Shown here: in pieces, positions 17,065 to 25,374 of the stretch
How the letters are laid out: every line of letters starts with the position of its first letter
How positions within the stretch are numbered: position 1 is the first letter of the stretch
Origin: Castellaniella sp. MT123
GTDB taxonomy: Bacteria; Pseudomonadota; Gammaproteobacteria; Burkholderiales; Burkholderiaceae_B
DNA length: 64,000 nucleotides
Reading direction: 5' to 3'
NCBI RefSeq assembly: GCF_039614765.1
Contig: NZ_CP154879.1
Location: 868,001-932,000, forward strand
The notes under the pieces: generated by a model
Database searches by the model: none
What the model was told of the DNA's origin: nothing
Seen by the model: only the letters and a program-made list of their open reading frames with translations
Made by a program: the position numbers and the translations under genes

Positions 17065-18402
17065 TCACCTGAAAAGCCGCGAAAAATCATTGAACAAGGC
17101 CAGGAACATCAGGCCCAGAATTACACTCATGCCGATGCGCAGTCCCGCGTCGCGGACGCGATCCGGGACCGGGCGGCCGCCACGCAGCACCTCGATCAGG
17201 TAGAACAGCAAATGGCCACCATCCAGCATGGGAATGGGCAGCAGGTTCAACACCCCGATGCTGATGCTGATAAGCGCCAGAAAGCTGAGGTAGGCCTCCA
17301 GCCCGATCCGGGCGGTCTGCCCGGCGTATTCCGCGATCGTCACCGGCCCGCTGACGTTGCGCCAGGATACCGCGCCGACCACCATACGACCCATCATGCG
17401 CAACGTAAAGAGGCTCGTGTCCACCGTGCGCCGCACGCCGGCCCACAGGCTATCCAGGGGACCGAGGCGCACCAGCACCAGGGGTTGGCGCCCCTCGATC
17501 AGAGCGCCGATCCGGCCGATGGTCTTGCCCGCACCCGTGGCCGTCGCCGCAGGCGTGACGCTCAGGGTGACTTGCGTCGACTGGCGCAGGATAGTCAGCG
17601 GCAGCGGCTGGCCCGCATGGTCCTGGACGAACTGAACGAAGGCCTGGACCGAGGGCTGGGTGAGCCCACCCGCCGAAAGAATCACATCGCCAGGCCGCAG
17701 CCCAGCCAGCTGAGCCGCACCACCTGCCGTCAGCGACCCCACGACGGGTTGCGGTGCCTGCAGGACGAGGCCCGCCTGCTTCAGGGGATCGGGCCCGTCC
17801 GGACTCATCGCCTGGGCGGCCAGGCGCAGGTGCAGTTGCCGATCGGCGCCATCCGGTGACTGCACCGTCAGGGCGACCCGTCCGCCTCCGGCCAATGGTT
17901 CGAGCAATTGCCAGCGCGCCTGGGCCCAGGATGCGACGGGCGTGCCGTCAACCGCCTTGAGCGTGTCGCGGGCTTGCACACCGGCCAGTGCTGCCGGCGT
18001 TCCGGCGGGTGGCGCGGCCAGGATAGCGGCCGGTTCCTGTGTGCCCCACATGCCGAGCACCGTGTAGATCAGTGCGGCCAGCACCAGGTTGGCCACAGGC
18101 CCCGCCGCAACCACGGCGATCCGCCGCGACAGCGGCTGCGCATTGAAGGCGGACCGTCTGGTGGCCTCGTCGGCATCGGGCGGCGCGTCATCGAGCATCT
18201 TGACGTAGCCCCCCAGCGGAATCGCCGACAAGGCCCATTCCGTGCCATGGCGGTCATGACGCCGCAGCAGTACCCGCCCGAAGCCGACGGAGAACCGCAG
18301 GATACGGACCCCCGACAGACGCGCGACCCAGTAGTGGCCAAGCTCGTGAAAGGTGATCAGCAAGCCCAGAGCAAGGGCAAAGGCAATCAGGGTCAGCAGC
18401 AT
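17065..18402 (-). CDS. rseP: Site-2 intramembrane zinc metalloprotease RseP
   Basis: Inner-membrane protease that cuts RseA-type anti-sigma factors after DegS and clears signal-peptide remnants. The zinc site HELGHYWVA is in the first membrane segment (His19, Glu20, His23) and the second metal-ligand motif LDGGHL is near residue 395. Two PDZ domains lie between (GTPAALAGVQARDTL and GGAAQLAGLRPGDVIL). Length of 445 residues is normal. It sits between dxr and bamA, so envelope-stress proteolysis is genetically tied to outer-membrane assembly. Confidence 0.97.
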   Translation of the reverse strand: MLLTLIAFALALGLLITFHELGHYWVARLSGVRILRFSVGFGRVLLRRHDRHGTEWALSAIPLGGYVKMLDDAPPDADEATRRSAFNAQPLSRRIAVVAAGPVANLVLAALIYTVLGMWGTQEPAAILAAPPAGTPAALAGVQARDTLKAVDGTPVASWAQARWQLLEPLAGGGRVALTVQSPDGADRQLHLRLAAQAMSPDGPDPLKQAGLVLQAPQPVVGSLTAGGAAQLAGLRPGDVILSAGGLTQPSVQAFVQFVQDHAGQPLPLTILRQSTQVTLSVTPAATATGAGKTIGRIGALIEGRQPLVLVRLGPLDSLWAGVRRTVDTSLFTLRMMGRMVVGAVSWRNVSGPVTIAEYAGQTARIGLEAYLSFLALISISIGVLNLLPIPMLDGGHLLFYLIEVLRGGRPVPDRVRDAGLRIGMSVILGLMFLALFNDFSRLFR

Positions 18403-18414
18403 GAAGGGACGGAC

Positions 18415-19623
18415 TCAGGAAACCGATTCGCAAAACCCGGAGGCCATCCGCCGGGTCCGCGCATCCAGATCCAGGACTTCGTCCAGCGACGTGGGCATCC
18501 GGACGGAACTGGTCGCTGAATCATCCAGGCAGCGTGCGATGATGTCGGGTATCTGAGTATAGCGAATGCGCCCGTGCAGAAAGCCGTCCACCGCCACTTC
18601 GTTGGCGGCGTTCAGGGTGATGCACGCCCCCTGCCCTTTTTCCAGGGCGTCCAGCGACAGCCGCAGGCAGGGGAAACGTCGCAGGTCCGGGGTTTCAAAA
18701 TCCAGCCGGCCCAGGCGGGTGAGTTCCAACAGGCCGACGCCACTGTCGATGCGATCGGGATAGCCCAGGCCATAGGCGATCGCCGTACGCATGTCGGGCT
18801 GCCCGAGCTGCGCCAGGATCGAGCCGTCGGCATATTCCACCATGGAATGGACGACGCTCTGCGGATGAATGACGACCTGGATGCGTTCCAGCGGCATGGC
18901 GAACAGCCAGTGCGCTTCGATGACCTCCAGGCCTTTGTTCAGCATGGTGGCCGAATCGACGGAGATCTTGCGTCCCATGCGCCAGTTGGGATGGGCGCAG
19001 GCTTGGTCGGGTGTGACGTGTTCCAGTTGATCCAGGGCCGTGCACCGGAAGGGCCCACCCGAGGCCGTCAGCAGCAGGCGCCGTACGCCCGGCGCGGGCC
19101 GGTCGGGTGCACGGGCTCGGTCCGTCGACTGGGGCAGGCACTGAAAGATGGCGTTGTGTTCACTGTCGATCGGCAGCAGTTCGGCCCCCGAATCGCGCAC
19201 GGCCTGCATGAACAGAGCCCCGGCGGCCACCAGGGCTTCCTTGTTGGCAAGTAGGACCCGTTTGCCCGCACGGGCGGCGGCCAGTGCGCCTGGCAGGCCA
19301 GCGGCGCCGACGATGGCCGCCATTACGGCGGTCACTTCGGGATCGGCCGCCGTATCGGCCAGCGCCTGTGCGCCTTGGCGGATCTCGGGCAGCGATCGTC
19401 CCGCGGGCCAAGCGGCGATGAAACGTGCCCGCGCGGCATCGTCGGGCACGATCACGACACGGGCCTGGTGCCGCACCGCCTGCGCGGCCAGCGCTTCGAT
19501 CCGGCTGTGCGCGCTGAGCGCGTAAACGGACAAGCGATCCGGGTGACGCGCCACGACGTCCAGGGTGCTCACCCCGATGGAACCGGTGGAACCGAGAATG
19601 CAGAGACGTTGTACGGCAGGCAT
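18415..19623 (-). CDS. dxr: 1-deoxy-D-xylulose 5-phosphate reductoisomerase
   Basis: Second enzyme of the MEP isoprenoid pathway (NADPH- and metal-dependent). The NADPH-binding [13 protein letters not shown] starts at residue 10; [24 protein letters not shown] (metal ligands), [10 protein letters not shown] and [26 protein letters not shown] follow in order. Length of 402 residues is normal. Three bases separate the cdsA stop from the ATG, so it belongs to the same operon; its product feeds the undecaprenyl precursor made by the neighbouring UppS. Confidence 0.98.
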   Translation of the reverse strand: MPAVQRLCILGSTGSIGVSTLDVVARHPDRLSVYALSAHSRIEALAAQAVRHQARVVIVPDDAARARFIAAWPAGRSLPEIRQGAQALADTAADPEVTAVMAAIVGAAGLPGALAAARAGKRVLLANKEALVAAGALFMQAVRDSGAELLPIDSEHNAIFQCLPQSTDRARAPDRPAPGVRRLLLTASGGPFRCTALDQLEHVTPDQACAHPNWRMGRKISVDSATMLNKGLEVIEAHWLFAMPLERIQVVIHPQSVVHSMVEYADGSILAQLGQPDMRTAIAYGLGYPDRIDSGVGLLELTRLGRLDFETPDLRRFPCLRLSLDALEKGQGACITLNAANEVAVDGFLHGRIRYTQIPDIIARCLDDSATSSVRMPTSLDEVLDLDARTRRMASGFCESVS

Positions 19624-19626
19624 GGC

Positions 19627-20466
19627 TTATCCGAGGAGCAGCAAAAGAATGGCGGCCGGTGCGACTGGCAGCACGGCATCGATCCGATCGTACACCCCGC
19701 CGTGCCCGGGCAACAGCTGGCTGGAGTCCTTGACGCCGGCGCGGCGCTTGAGCAGCGACTCGAACAGATCTCCCAGGATGGACCACGCGGCGAGCACGAC
19801 TCCTGTCAGAATCAGCCCGGGCCAGCCCAGGCGATCGACCAGCAAAGCGCCGTAGCTGCCGGGCCACCAGGCTGCGGTGACCACGAGCCAGGCCGTCGCG
19901 GCCACCACGCCCCCGGCCGCGCCTTCCCAGGTCTTGCCGGGGCTGACCCGGGGGGCCAGTTTATGCCGCCCGAGGCTGCGGCCGGTGAAATACGCCGCGA
20001 TGTCGGCGCACCAGATCAGCGCCCACAGGCTGATCAGCGCCGCCGCTCCCTGTTGGACGAAGACCCAGGCCAGGGCATACCAGGTCGCTGCCAGCGTCAC
20101 CACACCGGCCAGCACCAGCCCTGCCGACGGGCAACGCGCCGGCACCTGTGCCCGCAGGACCATGAAAGGTGCGGGTAGCAGCCAGAACAGCACTGCCAGC
20201 GGCAGGACACCGTGCTGGAAGATCCGCGACAGATCGCCCTGCCCGTCGACCAGCAGACGCGACGCGATGACCAGCAGGCAGACGGCCAGCACCGCCCCGC
20301 CGCCCCGGGCCAGCGGATTGTTCCAGACGAGTCGCCACCATTCCCATAAAGCGCAACCCGTCATCAGGCTGAGCAATGCCAGCATGGGCCATGGCGTGGA
20401 CGCGGAGACGGCGCCCGCGACGATCAGCAGCAGGACGATCGCCGTCAGGACTCGTTGGCGAAGCAT
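19627..20466 (-). CDS. cdsA: Phosphatidate cytidylyltransferase
   Basis: Integral membrane enzyme making CDP-diacylglycerol from phosphatidate and CTP. About eight membrane segments are visible, and the C-terminal signature LGDLFESLLKRRAGVKDSSQLLPGHGGVYDRIDAV matches the CdsA family. The ATG at 20466 (MLRQRVLTAIVLL, 279 residues) is preferred because upstream in-frame residues are hydrophilic and overlap uppS. It follows uppS by ten bases. Confidence 0.97.
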   Translation of the reverse strand: MLRQRVLTAIVLLLIVAGAVSASTPWPMLALLSLMTGCALWEWWRLVWNNPLARGGGAVLAVCLLVIASRLLVDGQGDLSRIFQHGVLPLAVLFWLLPAPFMVLRAQVPARCPSAGLVLAGVVTLAATWYALAWVFVQQGAAALISLWALIWCADIAAYFTGRSLGRHKLAPRVSPGKTWEGAAGGVVAATAWLVVTAAWWPGSYGALLVDRLGWPGLILTGVVLAAWSILGDLFESLLKRRAGVKDSSQLLPGHGGVYDRIDAVLPVAPAAILLLLLG

Positions 20467-20476
20467 GGTATGCCCC

Positions 20477-21238
20477 TCAGGTTGGTGTGCGCAACTGCTC
20501 GCTAGTGCGCCCGAAGCGCCGCTCGCGATCTGCATACCAGGCGAAGGCCTGGTCAATCTGCGCCGCGCCGAAATCGGGCCAATAGCAGTCCGTGAAATAC
20601 AGCTCGGTGTAGGCCAGCTGCCAGATGAGAAAATTGGAGATCCGCTGTTCCCCCCCCGTCCGGATGAAGAGATCGGGTTCGGGCGCATAGGCCATCGCCA
20701 GCCAGGGATTGAGCGCGTCCTCGTCCAGTTGTTCGGGATGCTCCGCCATTTCCGGATGCGCCTTCAGCAGCGCCTGCATGGCCTGCAGAATGTCCCAGCG
20801 CCCGCCGTAGTTGGCGGCGATGGTCAGCGTCAGGGTGGATTGCTGCTCGGTGCGTTGCTCGGCCTCGTCGATGAGGCGCCGCAGTTTCGCGTCGAATGCG
20901 CCCAGGTCGCCCACGATGCGCAGGCGCACGCCCTGGGCGACGAGCTTGTCGACTTCCCTTTCCAGGGTGCGCACGAACAGGCGCATCAGCAGGGAGACTT
21001 CCTGGGCCGGGCGGCGCCAGTTCTCGGAGCTGAAGGCAAACAGCGTCAGGTATTCCACGCCGCGGTGTCCGCAGGCCTCGACGGCGCGGCGCACCGCCTG
21101 CACGCCGCGCACGTGACCCGCCGTGCGCGGCAGTTTGCGCTGCGTCGCCCAGCGACCATTGCCATCCATGATGATGGCGACGTGTCGGGGGATCCTCCCC
21201 GTGACAGGGATCGTCCGGGTGGAACTGATCTGGCTCAT
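20477..21238 (-). CDS. uppS: Undecaprenyl diphosphate synthase (cis-prenyltransferase)
   Basis: Makes the C55 lipid carrier for peptidoglycan and O-antigen from IPP and FPP. The active-site signature [11 protein letters not shown] (with the metal-binding Asp) is near residue 25, followed by [30 protein letters not shown], and the C-terminal [27 protein letters not shown]. Length of 253 residues is normal. It is in the operon frr-uppS-cdsA-dxr. Confidence 0.98.
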   Translation of the reverse strand: MSQISSTRTIPVTGRIPRHVAIIMDGNGRWATQRKLPRTAGHVRGVQAVRRAVEACGHRGVEYLTLFAFSSENWRRPAQEVSLLMRLFVRTLEREVDKLVAQGVRLRIVGDLGAFDAKLRRLIDEAEQRTEQQSTLTLTIAANYGGRWDILQAMQALLKAHPEMAEHPEQLDEDALNPWLAMAYAPEPDLFIRTGGEQRISNFLIWQLAYTELYFTDCYWPDFGAAQIDQAFAWYADRERRFGRTSEQLRTPT

Positions 21239-21266
21239 GCCGCTTGAATCGATCGGGATGCCGGGA

Positions 21267-21827
21267 TTAGACCGTCATGATCTCGGCTTCCTTCTGGGAG
21301 ACGAGCTTGTCGATGTCGGCTACGTAGCGATCGGTCAGTTTCTGCACCTCGTCCTGGCCGCGACGCTCTTCGTCCTCGGAAATTTCCTTGTCCTTCAGGA
21401 GCTTTTTCAGGGTGTCGTTGGCGTCGCGGCGCAGGTTGCGTACGGCGACCTTGGCGTCTTCTCCTTCGACACGCACGACCTTGGTCAGGTCGCGGCGGCG
21501 TTCCTCGGTCAACGCCGGCATGGGCACGCGGATGTTATCGCCCATGGCGATCGGGTTCAGGCCCAGGTCGGATTCCCGGATGGCCTTGTCGACAGCGGCG
21601 GCCATGGTTTTTTCCCAGACCTGGACGCTGAGCGTGCGGGCGTCGATCACCGCGACATTGGCGACCTGGCTGACCGGCACCGGCGAACCGTAGTAGTCCA
21701 CGTGCACATGGTCCAGAATACCGGCATGGGCGCGGCCCGTGCGGATCTTGGCCAGATTGGTCTTCAGGGATTCGATGGATTTGCCCATGCGCTCGTCGGC
21801 GGAGCGGCGAATGTCGGATAGACTCAT
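21267..21827 (-). CDS. frr: Ribosome recycling factor
   Basis: RRF, 186 residues, splits post-termination ribosomes with EF-G. Characteristic are [18 protein letters not shown], the [14 protein letters not shown] beta-domain entry, [23 protein letters not shown] and the long C-terminal helix with [22 protein letters not shown]. It starts eight bases after pyrH and continues into uppS. Confidence 0.98.
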   Translation of the reverse strand: MSLSDIRRSADERMGKSIESLKTNLAKIRTGRAHAGILDHVHVDYYGSPVPVSQVANVAVIDARTLSVQVWEKTMAAAVDKAIRESDLGLNPIAMGDNIRVPMPALTEERRRDLTKVVRVEGEDAKVAVRNLRRDANDTLKKLLKDKEISEDEERRGQDEVQKLTDRYVADIDKLVSQKEAEIMTV

Positions 21828-21835
21828 GAAGGTTC

Positions 21836-22552
21836 CTATACCTGGACCAGAGTGCCTTCGTCCTCGCCGCAGATGACGCGTCGGAGGGCCCCGGGTTTGT
21901 TGATCGAAAAGACCTTGATCGGCAGCTTCTGGTCACGGCACAAGGCGAACGCCGTGGCGTCCATGACCTCGAGGCGGCGCACGATGGCCTCGTCGAAGCT
22001 GATGCGCGAATAACGCGTGGCGCTGGGGTCCTTGTTGGGGTCGGCGCTGTAGATACCGTCGACCTTCGTGGCCTTCAGGACCATTTCCGCACCGATCTCC
22101 GCTCCCCGCAGGGCGGCGGCTGTATCCGTGGTGAAAAAAGGATTGCCGGTGCCGGCCGCGAAGACCACGACCTTGCCTTCTTCCAGGTAGCGCAGGGCTT
22201 TGGGCCGGATATAGCGCTCGACCACCTGATCGATGTTCAGGGCAGACTGGACGCGGGCATCCACACCGTGATTTTTCAGGGCGTCCTGCAGCGCCAGACC
22301 GTTCATGACCGTGGCCAACATGCCCATGTAGTCGGCCGTGGCCCGATCCATGCCCTGGGCGCCGGGTGCCACGCCGCGAAAAATGTTGCCCCCGCCGATG
22401 ACGACGGCCAGCTGCACCCCGAGCGACACGACGCCATGGATTTCTTCCGTCATGCGAAGAATGGTCGCGCGGTTAATGCCAAAGGCATCACCCCCCATCA
22501 ACGCTTCGCCCGAGAGTTTCAGAAGAACGCGCTTGTAGGCCGGATTTGACAT
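21836..22552 (-). CDS. pyrH: Uridylate kinase
   Basis: UMP kinase of the amino-acid-kinase fold, 238 residues. Visible are [14 protein letters not shown] (nucleotide-phosphate loop), [27 protein letters not shown], and [16 protein letters not shown], which binds UMP. It is usually inhibited by UTP and activated by GTP. It lies between tsf and frr, separated from tsf by two strong hairpins. Confidence 0.98.
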   Translation of the reverse strand: MSNPAYKRVLLKLSGEALMGGDAFGINRATILRMTEEIHGVVSLGVQLAVVIGGGNIFRGVAPGAQGMDRATADYMGMLATVMNGLALQDALKNHGVDARVQSALNIDQVVERYIRPKALRYLEEGKVVVFAAGTGNPFFTTDTAAALRGAEIGAEMVLKATKVDGIYSADPNKDPSATRYSRISFDEAIVRRLEVMDATAFALCRDQKLPIKVFSINKPGALRRVICGEDEGTLVQV

Positions 22553-22586
22553 GCACCAGATTCCTGGAAGGATGTAACTAAGGGAA

Positions 22587-22632
22587 ACGCCCCGAAGGGG
22601 CGTGACACGGCATCGCGCGCAAGCGCGATGCC
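22587..22632 (-). terminator. Two hairpins between tsf and pyrH
   Basis: Minus strand, 5' to 3': first a perfect 10-base stem with a four-base loop (22632-22609, GGCATCGCGC arms), then a compact stem CGCCCC-TTC-GGGGCG flanked by A and T (22603-22587), followed by TTCCCTT. The short T-rich tail makes the second a weak or partial terminator that would reduce read-through from rpsB-tsf into pyrH. Confidence 0.6.
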
Positions 22633-22654
22633 ATCGTACCTGAATCGGCCGGAA

Positions 22655-23530
22655 TCAGGAACCGCTGGCGGCCGCAGCCACTTCGGCGGCGAAGTCCTCG
22701 GACTTTTTCTCGATGCCTTCGCCGACGACGAACAGGGCGTAGCGATTGATGCGCGCGCCCTTTTCCTTGAGCATCTGCTCGACGGACTGTTTGTCGTTCT
22801 TGACGAAGGGTTGGGACAGCAGGGTGACTTCCTTCAGGAATTTCTGCACGGAACCCTCGACCATCTTGGTGACGATCTCGGCCGGTTTGCCGGATTCGGC
22901 GGCCTTTTGTTCGGCGACGGAACGCTCGGCGGCAATCAGGGCGGGATCGACGCCATCGGCATTCAGGGCGCGCGGCTTGGTCGCGGCGATATGCATGGCC
23001 AGGTCCTTGCCGACTTCATCGGCACCGGCATAATCCACCAGCACGCCGATGCGCCCGCCGTGCACGTAGCTGTTCAGACGGTCGGCGGTTTCGAAGCGCT
23101 GGAAACGGCGCACGGACATGTTCTCGCCGATCTTGCCGACCAGCGCTGCGCGCGTGGACTCGACCGTGCCTTCGCCCATGGCGCAGGCGCCCAGGGCGGC
23201 CACGTCGGCGGGATTGCGTTCGGCGACCAGACGGGCCAGGTCATTCACGAAGGCGATGAAATCGTCGTTCTTGGCGACGAAGTCGGTTTCGCAGTTCACT
23301 TCGACCAGGGCGCCGGACTTGCTGTCGTCGGCGATGAACAGGCCCACCAGACCTTCGGCGGTCACGCGGCCGGCGGCCTTGGAGGCCTTGCTGCCGAGCT
23401 TGACGCGCAGCAGTTCTTCGGCGCGAGCCAGATCACCCTCGGATTCCGTCAGGGCCTTTTTGCATTCCATCATGGGCGCGTCGGTCTTTTCGCGCAGTTC
23501 CTTGACCATGGCGGCAGTGATTTGAGCCAT
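22655..23530 (-). CDS. tsf: Translation elongation factor Ts
   Basis: EF-Ts, 291 residues, recharges EF-Tu with GTP. The N-terminal UBA-like domain has [19 protein letters not shown] and the core contains [14 protein letters not shown]. The start is MAQITAAMV at 23530, with AGGAGAA just upstream; an upstream ATG adds seven residues but lacks this site. It follows rpsB after a 102-base spacer with two hairpins. Confidence 0.98.
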   Translation of the reverse strand: MAQITAAMVKELREKTDAPMMECKKALTESEGDLARAEELLRVKLGSKASKAAGRVTAEGLVGLFIADDSKSGALVEVNCETDFVAKNDDFIAFVNDLARLVAERNPADVAALGACAMGEGTVESTRAALVGKIGENMSVRRFQRFETADRLNSYVHGGRIGVLVDYAGADEVGKDLAMHIAATKPRALNADGVDPALIAAERSVAEQKAAESGKPAEIVTKMVEGSVQKFLKEVTLLSQPFVKNDKQSVEQMLKEKGARINRYALFVVGEGIEKKSEDFAAEVAAAASGS

Positions 23531-23555
23531 TTGATTCTCCTGTTCGATCAATGCG

Positions 23556-23608
23556 GATACCGGCGGTCGCCGGTATCGGGCTGGTCGGTCCGGGGCATGT
23601 CCGGACCG
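23556..23608 (-). promoter_or_regulatory. Paired hairpins in the rpsB-tsf spacer
   Basis: Two strong stems lie between the rpsB stop and the tsf start: an 8-base stem CGGTCCGG...CCGGACCG (23586-23608) and a 9-base stem GATACCGGC...GCCGGTATC (23556-23577). No T run follows, so they are more likely to act on mRNA stability, partial termination or relative expression of S2 and EF-Ts than as a full stop. Confidence 0.5.
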
Positions 23609-23632
23609 GCGGAGGCGGCGGGAAACGAGGGC

Positions 23633-24385
23633 TCAGTCCTCGTGCTGGTCCTGCTCGACTTCGATGAATTCCTCGCCTTCGGCCAGTTCTTCGACCAGAC
23701 CGTTGAGGCTTTGCTCACGACCGGCCAGAACGGCGTCGGCCATGCCGCGGGTGTACAACGCGATCGCCTTGGAGGAGTCGTCGTTACCGGGAATGACGTA
23801 GTCGATGCCTTCGGGCGAGTGGTTGGTGTCAACCACGCCGACGACCGGAATGCCCAGTGTGCGGGCTTCGGCCACAGCGATCTTGTGGTAGCCCACATCG
23901 ATCACGAACAATGCTTCGGGCAGGGTGTTCATGTCCTTGATGCCGCCGATCGACTTGTTCAGTTTCGCCAGTTCGCGTTCGAACATGAGCGCTTCTTTCT
24001 TCGTCATGTGCTCGGTCACGCCTTCGGCCTGCTGGGCTTCCATGTCCTTCAGGCGTTTGATCGAGGTCTTGACCGTCTTGAAGTTGGTCATCATCCCGCC
24101 CAGCCAGCGGCTGTCGACGAAGGGCATGCCGCAACGCTGCGCTTCGGCGGCGATGAATTCGCGGGCCGAACGCTTTGTGCCGACGAACAGCACGTTGCCG
24201 CCACGGGCCGCCACCTGGCGCACGAACTGGGTCGCTTCCAGGTATTTTTCAACCGTGCGTTCCAGATTGATGACGTGGATCTTGTTGCGTTGGCCGAAAA
24301 TGTATTCGGCCATTTTCGGGTTCCAGTAGCGGGTCTGGTGACCGAAATGGACACCAGCTTCCAGCATTTCGCGCATAAGGCTCAT
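23633..24385 (-). CDS. rpsB: 30S ribosomal protein S2
   Basis: S2, 250 residues. The start [25 protein letters not shown] is the usual S2 N-terminus; further landmarks are [30 protein letters not shown] and [27 protein letters not shown]. The acidic tail after residue 225 is typical for betaproteobacteria. An upstream in-frame ATG at 24481 is rejected because the added residues lie in the leader and promoter. Co-transcribed with tsf. Confidence 0.98.
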   Translation of the reverse strand: MSLMREMLEAGVHFGHQTRYWNPKMAEYIFGQRNKIHVINLERTVEKYLEATQFVRQVAARGGNVLFVGTKRSAREFIAAEAQRCGMPFVDSRWLGGMMTNFKTVKTSIKRLKDMEAQQAEGVTEHMTKKEALMFERELAKLNKSIGGIKDMNTLPEALFVIDVGYHKIAVAEARTLGIPVVGVVDTNHSPEGIDYVIPGNDDSSKAIALYTRGMADAVLAGREQSLNGLVEELAEGEEFIEVEQDQHED

Positions 24386-24513
24386 GAGATTCTCCAAAGG
24401 GTTTGGTCTTGTACATGGCCAGCATCCCGGACTAACATGGATCAATTCCATCGAACCGATCCACCACCCGCGAACACCCATTGTGGGCCATGCACGCTAT
24501 TTACAGCGAAGCC

Positions 24514-24519
24514 TATAAT
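24514..24519 (+). promoter_or_regulatory. map: Candidate -10 box for map-glnD-dsbB
   Basis: A perfect TATAAT 36 bases before the map ATG. The region at -35 distance (TGCACG) is a poor match to TTGACA. It overlaps the putative -10 box of the divergent rpsB promoter by two bases, so the two promoters may exclude each other. Confidence 0.45.
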
Positions 24520-24547
24520 TCTACTATTCATCCCCCATTTTCAGCAA
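24518..24547 (-). promoter_or_regulatory. rpsB: Candidate rpsB-tsf promoter
   Basis: On the minus strand TTGCTG (24547-24542), an 18-base spacer and TAGAAT (24523-24518) form a plausible sigma-70 promoter. It would give an rpsB leader of about 125 bases, long enough for the S2-mediated autoregulation known from E. coli; that role is inferred. Confidence 0.45.
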
Positions 24548-24555
24548 GCCTCTCC

Positions 24556-25374
24556 ATGACCCAACTCGTTACCGATCCCCAGGAACTCGATCAGATGCGC
24601 GCCGCCTGCCAGGCGGCGGCCAGCGTGCTGGATTATCTTGAACCGCACGTCCGGGTGGGCGTCACCACCGGGGAACTCGACCGCCTGTGCATGGACTACA
24701 TCACCAACGTGCTGCAGGTGAAATCGGCCACGATCGGGTACGCGCCCCCAGGCTACCCGCCCTACCCGGCCTCCATCTGCATTTCGGTCAATCATGTCAT
24801 CTGCCACGGCATTCCGGGCGACAAGGTCCTGAAGAACGGTGACATCCTGAACATGGACATCACCATCATCAAGGACGGCTGGTTCGGCGACACGAGCCGC
24901 ATGTTTCGCGTGGGCGAACCCTCGATCCTGGCGCAGCGCCTGATCGATACGACCTATGAATGCATGTGGCTGGGCATCGAACAGGTGCGCCCGGGGGCGA
25001 CTCTGGGCGACATCGGTCACGCCATCCAAAAGCACGCCGAGAGCGCCGGGTTCTCCGTCGTCCGCGAATACTGCGGCCATGGCGTGGGGCGGCGCTTTCA
25101 CCAGGACCCGCAGGTGCTGCACTACGGCAAGCCCGGCACGGGCGAGCGGCTCGAACCCGGCATGATCTTCACGATCGAACCCATGATCAACGCCGGGCGC
25201 CGCGAGATCCGCACCCTGGCCGACCAATGGACCGTCGTCACCCGTGACCACAGCCTGTCGGCTCAATGGGAACACAGCATCCTGGTGACCAATCACGGCT
25301 ACGAGGTCCTAACCGTGTCACCCGGCATGCCGGCCCCACCCGCGTTCGTCAGAGCCGCCACCACGCCTGCATGA
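24556..25374 (+). CDS. map: Methionine aminopeptidase, type I
   Basis: Removes the N-terminal Met from nascent proteins; 272 residues, pita-bread fold. Metal ligands are recognisable in NMDITIIKDGWFGDTSR (two Asp), EYCGHGVGRRFH (His), FTIEPMI (Glu) and the QWEHSILVT (Glu). The ATG at 24556 begins MTQLVTDPQE; upstream in-frame sequence is promoter. Divergent from rpsB as in many proteobacteria, and its TGA overlaps the glnD ATG. Confidence 0.97.
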   Translation: MTQLVTDPQELDQMRAACQAAASVLDYLEPHVRVGVTTGELDRLCMDYITNVLQVKSATIGYAPPGYPPYPASICISVNHVICHGIPGDKVLKNGDILNMDITIIKDGWFGDTSRMFRVGEPSILAQRLIDTTYECMWLGIEQVRPGATLGDIGHAIQKHAESAGFSVVREYCGHGVGRRFHQDPQVLHYGKPGTGERLEPGMIFTIEPMINAGRREIRTLADQWTVVTRDHSLSAQWEHSILVTNHGYEVLTVSPGMPAPPAFVRAATTPA

